From positions 1-31,399 of the forward strand of contig JBIQHD010000043.1 in assembly GCA_044508835.1 (NCBI GenBank): a DNA stretch of 31,399 nucleotides. Reading direction: 5' to 3'. The first letter of the stretch is position 1, and each line of letters opens with the position of its first letter. This document shows, one piece after another, positions 27,215 through 31,399 of this stretch. The DNA is from JAKFDI01 sp044508835 (GTDB taxonomy: Bacteria; Pseudomonadota; Gammaproteobacteria; Burkholderiales; Burkholderiaceae_C). The notes below the pieces were generated by a model that was not told the origin of the DNA, made no database searches, and was given only the letters and a program-made list of their open reading frames with translations. The translations under genes and the position numbers were made by a program.

Positions 27215-28659
27215 TGGCGCATCCCATGGCGCACCCGGAACGGCTCGGCAAGTACGCCATCACCGGCGTGCTCGGCGAGGGCGCGATGGGCGTGGTGTAC
27301 CGCGGCTTCGACCCGGGCATCCAGCGCCAGGTGGCGATCAAGACCATCCACCGCAGCCTCGCCGCCGGCGACGACGCCGCGGCCGTCGATTCGATGGCCG
27401 CGCGCTTTCGCAACGAGGCGCAGGCCGTGGGGCGGCTGTCGCATCCCGGCATCGTGGCGATCTACGACTACGGCGAGGACGCCGACACGCGCTTCATCGC
27501 CATGGAGTTCGTCGCCGGGCCGACGCTCGCGCAGATCCTGTCGGCCACGCCGCGCCTGCCCGAGGCCCGGGCGCTGGACATCGCCGTGCAACTGCTCGAC
27601 GCGCTGGGCGCCGCCCACCGCGCCGGCGTGTGGCACCGCGACGTGAAGCCGGCCAACCTCATCGTCACGCCCGAGGGTCGGGTGAAGGTGACGGACTTCG
27701 GCATCGCGCGCATCGAGAACGTCTCGCTCACGCAGGTGAGCGCGGCCATCGGCACGCCCGGCTACATGGCGCCCGAGCAGTACGTGGGCGAGGGCATCGA
27801 CCACCGCGTCGACCTCTTCGCCGCGGGCGTGCTGCTCTACCGCATGCTGGCCGGGCGCGCGCCCTTCAGCGGCTCGCCGGAGACGGTGATGTACCGCATC
27901 CTCAACGAGGAGCCGGTGCCGCCCAGCCGCGCGGAAGGCAGCGCCTGCGCGCCGCGCTTCGACGCCGTGGTGGCGCGCGCGCTGGCCAAGGCGCCGGCGC
28001 AGCGCTTCCAGAGCGCGGCCGAGTTCCGCGCGGCGCTGCAGGCGCTGGCCGGCGCGGACGACGCGACGGTCATCGTCGGCCGCCCCGCCGCGCCCGTGGC
28101 GCCGGCGCCGGTCGAGCGCACCACCGGCGGCCTGTCGGGCCGGGGCACGGGCGGCACCTTGCTGCAGGCCTCGTCCATCGCCGGCTGGGAGGCCGCGGCG
28201 CTGGCGCCGGTGGAGCATGCGCTGGCCGAGCGGCTCGGCCCCATGGCCCGGCTGCTGGTGCGCGAGGCGGCGCGCACGTGCGGCGATCTGGCCAGCCTGG
28301 TGCAGCGCGTGGCCGAGCACCTGCCCGACGCCGGCGAGCGCGCGGCCTTTCTCGCGCGCTTCGCCGCGCCGGGCACGGGCGGCACCGGCGCCGGGCCGCG
28401 CACCGGCGGCACGGCCGGCCCGCCGCCCGCCGCCACCGTCAGCGGCACCGGATCGAACGCGGCGACGGCGCTCACGCCCGAGCTGCTGCAGAAGACCGAG
28501 CGCGTGCTCACGCAGCACATCGGCCCCATCGCCCGCGTGGTGCTGAAGAAGACGGCCCAGGCGCCCACGGCCGAGGCGCTGTTCGAGCGCCTGGCCGAGC
28601 AGGTGGCCGACGGGCCGGAGCGCGAGCGGCTGCGGGCCGACCTGCGGCGCCTCGTCTGA
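27214..28659 (+). CDS. Eukaryotic-like Ser/Thr protein kinase with C-terminal repeats
   Basis: A 481-residue soluble kinase. The N-terminal Hanks-type domain (about 14-280) has G21-x-G23-xx-G26, catalytic Lys43 in VAIKTI, HRDVKPANL with Asp143, DFG at 161-163 and GTPGYMAPEQY; all essential residues are present. A Pro/Ala/Gly linker with TGGLSGRGTGGT follows. Two related helical units come last, about 336-385 (LAERLGPMARLLVREAA) and about 430-480 (LTQHIGPIARVVLKKTA). No membrane helix or PASTA domain is visible, unlike PknB. The start overlaps the heme-HAMP gene by one base, so signal input may come from that protein. No PP2C phosphatase or FHA protein is in the window. Confidence 0.93.
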   Translation: MAHPMAHPERLGKYAITGVLGEGAMGVVYRGFDPGIQRQVAIKTIHRSLAAGDDAAAVDSMAARFRNEAQAVGRLSHPGIVAIYDYGEDADTRFIAMEFVAGPTLAQILSATPRLPEARALDIAVQLLDALGAAHRAGVWHRDVKPANLIVTPEGRVKVTDFGIARIENVSLTQVSAAIGTPGYMAPEQYVGEGIDHRVDLFAAGVLLYRMLAGRAPFSGSPETVMYRILNEEPVPPSRAEGSACAPRFDAVVARALAKAPAQRFQSAAEFRAALQALAGADDATVIVGRPAAPVAPAPVERTTGGLSGRGTGGTLLQASSIAGWEAAALAPVEHALAERLGPMARLLVREAARTCGDLASLVQRVAEHLPDAGERAAFLARFAAPGTGGTGAGPRTGGTAGPPPAATVSGTGSNAATALTPELLQKTERVLTQHIGPIARVVLKKTAQAPTAEALFERLAEQVADGPERERLRADLRRLV

Positions 28660-28669
28660 CCGGCCGCCG

Positions 28670-29743
28670 TCAGGCCGCGGCGATGCGCGCGGCGATGGCC
28701 TCGCCCATCTGCGTGGTCGAGGCCGTACCGCCCAGGTCCGGCGTGCGCGGGCCGCCGGCGAGCACCTGCTCGATGGCGCGCACGATGGCGTCGTGCGCGT
28801 CGCGGCGGCCGAGGAAGTCGAGCATGAGCGCCGCCGACCAGACCATCGCCACCGGGTTGGCGATGTTGCGGCCGTAGATGTCGGGCGCCGAGCCGTGCAC
28901 CGGCTCGAACAGCGAGGGGAACGTCCGCTCCGGGTTCAGGTTGGCCGAGGGCGCGATGCCGATGGTGCCGGTGCAGGCCGGCCCCAGGTCCGACAGGATG
29001 TCGCCGAACAGGTTGCTCGCCACCACCACGTCGAAGCGCTGCGGCTGCAGCACGAAGCGCGCGCTCAGGATGTCGATGTGCTGCCTGTCGTGCGTGATGC
29101 CGGGGTAGCGCGCGGCCATGGCCTCGGCGCGCTCGTCCCACCACGGCATGCTGATGGCGATGCCGTTGCTCTTGGTCGCCACCGTCACGTGCCTGCGCGC
29201 GCGGGCCTGCGCCAGCTCGAAGGCGAACTTCAGCACGCGGTCGGTGCCGTGGCGGGTGAACACCGATTCCTGGATCACCACCTCGCGGTCCGTGCCCTCG
29301 AAGAGGCGCCCGCCGAGGTTGGTGTACTCGCCCTCGGTGTTCTCGCGCACGACGAGGAAGTCGATGTCGCCCGGCTTTCGCCCGGCCAGCGGGCAGGGCA
29401 CGCCGTCGAACAGCCGCACCGGCCGCAGGTTGACGTACTGGTCGAACTCGCGGCGGAACTTCAGCAGCGAGCCCCACAGCGAGACGTGGTCCGGCACGGT
29501 GGCCGGCCAGCCCACGGCGCCGAAGAGGATGGCGTCGTGCCCCGCGAGCTGCGCCTTCCAGTCGGGCGGCATCATCGCGCCGGTCTTTTCGTACCAGTCG
29601 CAGCTGGCCCACTCGATAGGCGTGGGTTCGAGCGCGATGCCGAAGCGGCGCGAGGCCGCCTCCAGCGCGCGCAGGCCCTCGGGCATCACTTCGCGGCCAA
29701 TGCCGTCGCCGGGGATGACGGCGATCCTGAATGTCTGGCTCAT
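28670..29743 (-). CDS. Tartrate dehydrogenase/D-malate dehydrogenase-type enzyme
   Basis: Beta-decarboxylating dehydrogenase of 357 residues in the isocitrate/isopropylmalate dehydrogenase family. It acts with NAD on a 2-hydroxy dicarboxylate such as tartrate or D-malate. The start IAVIPGDGIGREVMPEG is standard. HVSLWGSLLKFRREFDQYVNLRP is the form found in TtuC/YeaU (DmlA) enzymes rather than LeuB. ENTEGEYTNLGG, TKSNG and SNLFGDILSDLGP supply the tyrosine, lysine and metal-binding aspartates, and PVHGSAPDIYGRNIANP binds the cofactor. It follows the aldolase gene by 18 bases, so it is probably in the same operon. Substrate choice between tartrate, malate and relatives is open. Confidence 0.9.
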   Translation of the reverse strand: MSQTFRIAVIPGDGIGREVMPEGLRALEAASRRFGIALEPTPIEWASCDWYEKTGAMMPPDWKAQLAGHDAILFGAVGWPATVPDHVSLWGSLLKFRREFDQYVNLRPVRLFDGVPCPLAGRKPGDIDFLVVRENTEGEYTNLGGRLFEGTDREVVIQESVFTRHGTDRVLKFAFELAQARARRHVTVATKSNGIAISMPWWDERAEAMAARYPGITHDRQHIDILSARFVLQPQRFDVVVASNLFGDILSDLGPACTGTIGIAPSANLNPERTFPSLFEPVHGSAPDIYGRNIANPVAMVWSAALMLDFLGRRDAHDAIVRAIEQVLAGGPRTPDLGGTASTTQMGEAIAARIAAA

Positions 29744-29761
29744 GGTGTCAGGTGAGGAGGT

Positions 29762-30565
29762 TCAGTAGACGGAGGCCGGGGCGGGCCGCGCGGCGGCGCC
29801 GTCGCCGAGGCCGAACTCGGCCGCGCGCTGGCGCGCCGCCTGGGCCAGCAGGCCGACGTCGATGCCGACGGCGACGAAGCGCGCGCCCAGGTCGAGGTAG
29901 CGGCGCGCGAGCGCCGTGTCCGAGGTGAGCGTGCCCGCCGCCTTGCCGCTGGCGGTGATGGTGCGGATGGCCGTGTCGATGGCCGCCTGCACCTGCGGGT
30001 GGCCCGGCTGGCCGCGGTGGCCCATCGACGCGGCGAGGTCGGCCGGGCCGATGAACACGCCGTCGACCCCGTCCACGTCGCAGATGGCGGCCAGGTTGTC
30101 GAGCGCGGCCACCGTCTCGGCCTGCACCAGCAGGCAGCAGTCGTCGTTGGCCGTGTCGAGGTAGTCGCGCCGGCCGCCCCAGCGCGAGGCGCGCGCCGCC
30201 GCCGCGCCCACGCCGCGGATGCCCTGCGGCGGGTAGCGCGTGGCCGCGACCAGCGCACGGGCCTTCGCGGGCGTGTCGACCATCGGCACCAGCAGCGTCT
30301 GCGCGCCGATGTCCAGCAACTGCTTGATGCGCGCCGGGTTGCCGTCGGCGGGGCGCACCACCGCATGCCCCGGGTAGGCGGCCACGGCCTGCAGCTGGGC
30401 CAGCGTGCTGCGCACGTCGTTGGGCGCGTGCTCGTTGTCGATCAGCAGCCACTGGAAGCCGGTGCTGGCGCAGATCTCGGCGCTGTACGGCTGCGCCATC
30501 GACAGCCACAGGCCGACCTGGCGCTCGCCGCGCGCGAGCGCGGCCTTGAACGGGTTAGTGGTCAT
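29762..30565 (-). CDS. HpcH/HpaI-family class II aldolase
   Basis: Metal-dependent pyruvate aldolase of 267 residues. It shows His46 in LLIDNEHAPND, Arg71 in VVRPADG, and metal ligands Glu150 (VQAET) and Asp176 (FIGPADLA), each one residue beyond the E. coli HpaI numbering. The GLWLSMAQPYSAEICASTGFQW start is strongly HpaI-like, so 4-hydroxy-2-oxoheptanedioate, cleaved to pyruvate and succinate semialdehyde, is the favoured substrate. Sugar-acid aldolases (GarL, RhmA) are close relatives. The ATG at 30565 is the family start. A GabD-like dehydrogenase upstream would consume the semialdehyde. A Pro/Ala tail ends the protein. Confidence 0.91.
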   Translation of the reverse strand: MTTNPFKAALARGERQVGLWLSMAQPYSAEICASTGFQWLLIDNEHAPNDVRSTLAQLQAVAAYPGHAVVRPADGNPARIKQLLDIGAQTLLVPMVDTPAKARALVAATRYPPQGIRGVGAAAARASRWGGRRDYLDTANDDCCLLVQAETVAALDNLAAICDVDGVDGVFIGPADLAASMGHRGQPGHPQVQAAIDTAIRTITASGKAAGTLTSDTALARRYLDLGARFVAVGIDVGLLAQAARQRAAEFGLGDGAAARPAPASVY

Positions 30566-30665
30566 GCCAGTTGCTTCACCGCGCGTGGCGCGACCCACGA
30601 CGCATGAACCATGGGGCATTCCCAAGCGAACACCGCGGATCCGGCTCTGCCGGTCCGCTGGTGTT

Positions 30666-30700
30666 GCCCCCTCGAGGGGGCGCGCGAAGCGCGTAGGGGG
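30666..30700. repeat. Intergenic palindrome repeat
   Basis: A perfect 16-bp palindrome (GCCCCCTCGAGGGGGC, 30666-30681) is followed by a small GCGC-GAA-GCGC hairpin and a GTAGGGGG tail. The plan resembles 19053-19084 and matches a type of short intergenic repeat frequent in Burkholderiales. It fills much of the 139-base gap between the dehydrogenase stop and the aldolase start; the rest of that gap shows nothing else. Confidence 0.7.
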
Positions 30701-30704
30701 TGGT

Positions 30705-31399
30705 TCATTCCAGGCTTCCCTGGCAAAGGTATTTGGTGTGCATGTAGTCCTCGAGGCCGTAGCGCGACCCTTCGCGGCCGTAGCCGGATTCCTTGATTCC
30801 GCCGAAGGGCGCCGCCTCGGCGGCGAGCGCGCCTTCGTTGATCCCGACGATGCCACATTCGAGCGCGTCCGCCACGCGCCAGGCGCGGGCGATGTCGCGC
30901 GAATAGAAGTACGCGGCCAGCCCGTAGGGCGTGTCGTTGGCCAGCGCCACCACCTGCGCCTCGGTGTCGAAGCGGCACACCGCCGCCACCGGGCCGAAGG
31001 TCTCCTCGTGGAACAGGCGCATCGCCGGCGTCGCGCCCGTCAGCACCGTGGGCGCCACGTAGTGCGGCCCGTCCGCCGTGCGCACGCGCGTGCCGCCGGT
31101 GGCGAGCCGGGCGCCGTGGGCGAGCGCGTCGGCGATGTGCTGCTCGATCTTGTTCACCGCGCGCGCGTTGATCATCGGGCCGATCTGCGAGGCGGCGTCG
31201 CCGGCCGGGCCGACCACCAGCGCGGCCACGCGCGCGACCAGCCGCCGCGCGAACTCGTCGTGCACCGCCGCCTGCACGAACACCCGGTTCGGGCACACGC
31301 AGGTCTGGCCGCCGTTGCGGAACTTCGCGGCCATCAGGCCGTCGACGGCGGCGTCGAGGTCGGCGTCGTCGAACACGATGAAGGGCGCGTTGCCGCCGA
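30705..31399 (-). CDS. gabD: Succinate-semialdehyde dehydrogenase, C-terminal part
   Basis: The gene runs off the right edge; 231 complete codons remain of an aldehyde dehydrogenase usually about 480 residues long. The visible part opens in the GGNAPFIVFDDADLD segment just after the glutamate region. It contains the catalytic cysteine in NGGQTCVCPNR and the ETFGPVA motif, and ends with FGGIKESGYGREGSRYGLEDYMHTKYLC, a C-terminal block diagnostic of the GabD group. The enzyme oxidises succinate semialdehyde to succinate with NAD(P). The pairing with the HpaI-type aldolase gives a coherent end route. The start lies outside the window. Confidence 0.9.
   Translation of the reverse strand, partial: GGNAPFIVFDDADLDAAVDGLMAAKFRNGGQTCVCPNRVFVQAAVHDEFARRLVARVAALVVGPAGDAASQIGPMINARAVNKIEQHIADALAHGARLATGGTRVRTADGPHYVAPTVLTGATPAMRLFHEETFGPVAAVCRFDTEAQVVALANDTPYGLAAYFYSRDIARAWRVADALECGIVGINEGALAAEAAPFGGIKESGYGREGSRYGLEDYMHTKYLCQGSLE

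Noticed and set aside
28661..28677. Short inverted repeat between the convergent kinase and dehydrogenase genes as a terminator
   Set aside because: Only 5-bp arms, no T-run, and it overlaps the dehydrogenase stop; expected by chance at this GC content.

Overview
The window is a gene-dense, very GC-rich chromosomal segment (roughly 70% G+C by eye). Its gene content points to a betaproteobacterium of the order Burkholderiales, probably near Comamonadaceae, Sphaerotilaceae or Rubrivivax-like lineages. The clues are the aromatic-acid and tricarballylate catabolism genes, two Liv-type ABC importers, IclR and LysR regulators, and short intergenic hairpin repeats common in that group. The assignment is an inference from content; no rRNA or tRNA is present to anchor it. 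No phage, insertion sequence, CRISPR array or defence system was seen.

Layout. (1) 217-5925, plus strand: an orphan VanB/phthalate-dioxygenase-reductase type flavoprotein, then a complete Liv-type importer (binding protein, LivH, LivM, LivG, LivF). (2) 5945-15073, minus strand: an orphan membrane hybrid histidine kinase, pobA (4-hydroxybenzoate hydroxylase) behind a PcaR/PobR-type IclR regulator, pcaF (beta-ketoadipyl-CoA thiolase), and tcuB-tcuA-tcuR for tricarballylate oxidation. (3) 15339-20951, plus strand, divergent from tcuR: an IclR regulator whose stop overlaps the start of a second Liv-type importer (LivG, LivF, binding protein, LivH, LivM). (4) 20986-25279: a glycine-zipper envelope protein, two uncharacterised membrane proteins, an acyl-CoA synthetase and a small acidic hypothetical protein. 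(5) 25408-28659, plus strand: a FecR-domain protein, a DUF3365-type c-heme/HAMP membrane sensor and a Ser/Thr protein kinase. (6) 28670-31399, minus strand: a tartrate/D-malate-type dehydrogenase, an HpcH/HpaI aldolase and the C-terminal part of a succinate-semialdehyde dehydrogenase cut by the window edge.

How the parts fit. The first two thirds look like a catabolic island for aromatic acids and small polycarboxylates: importers bring in substrate, pobA makes protocatechuate, and pcaF closes the beta-ketoadipate pathway to succinyl-CoA and acetyl-CoA. TcuAB oxidises tricarballylate to cis-aconitate. At the right edge the aldolase and the semialdehyde dehydrogenase match the last two steps of homoprotocatechuate degradation, giving pyruvate and succinate. 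The most unusual unit is the FecR / heme-HAMP / Ser-Thr kinase set. It looks like a split receptor kinase in which a periplasmic c-type heme domain could control a soluble eukaryotic-like kinase encoded with a one-base overlap.

Regulatory DNA is rich. Two GTTC-N8-GAAC palindromes 19 bp apart precede the second IclR gene. A LysR-type palindrome lies at the tcuR/tcuA junction, and a PcaR-like site lies upstream of the pob regulator. Three copies of a REP-like hairpin family occupy intergenic gaps. No gap between genes exceeds about 300 bases.
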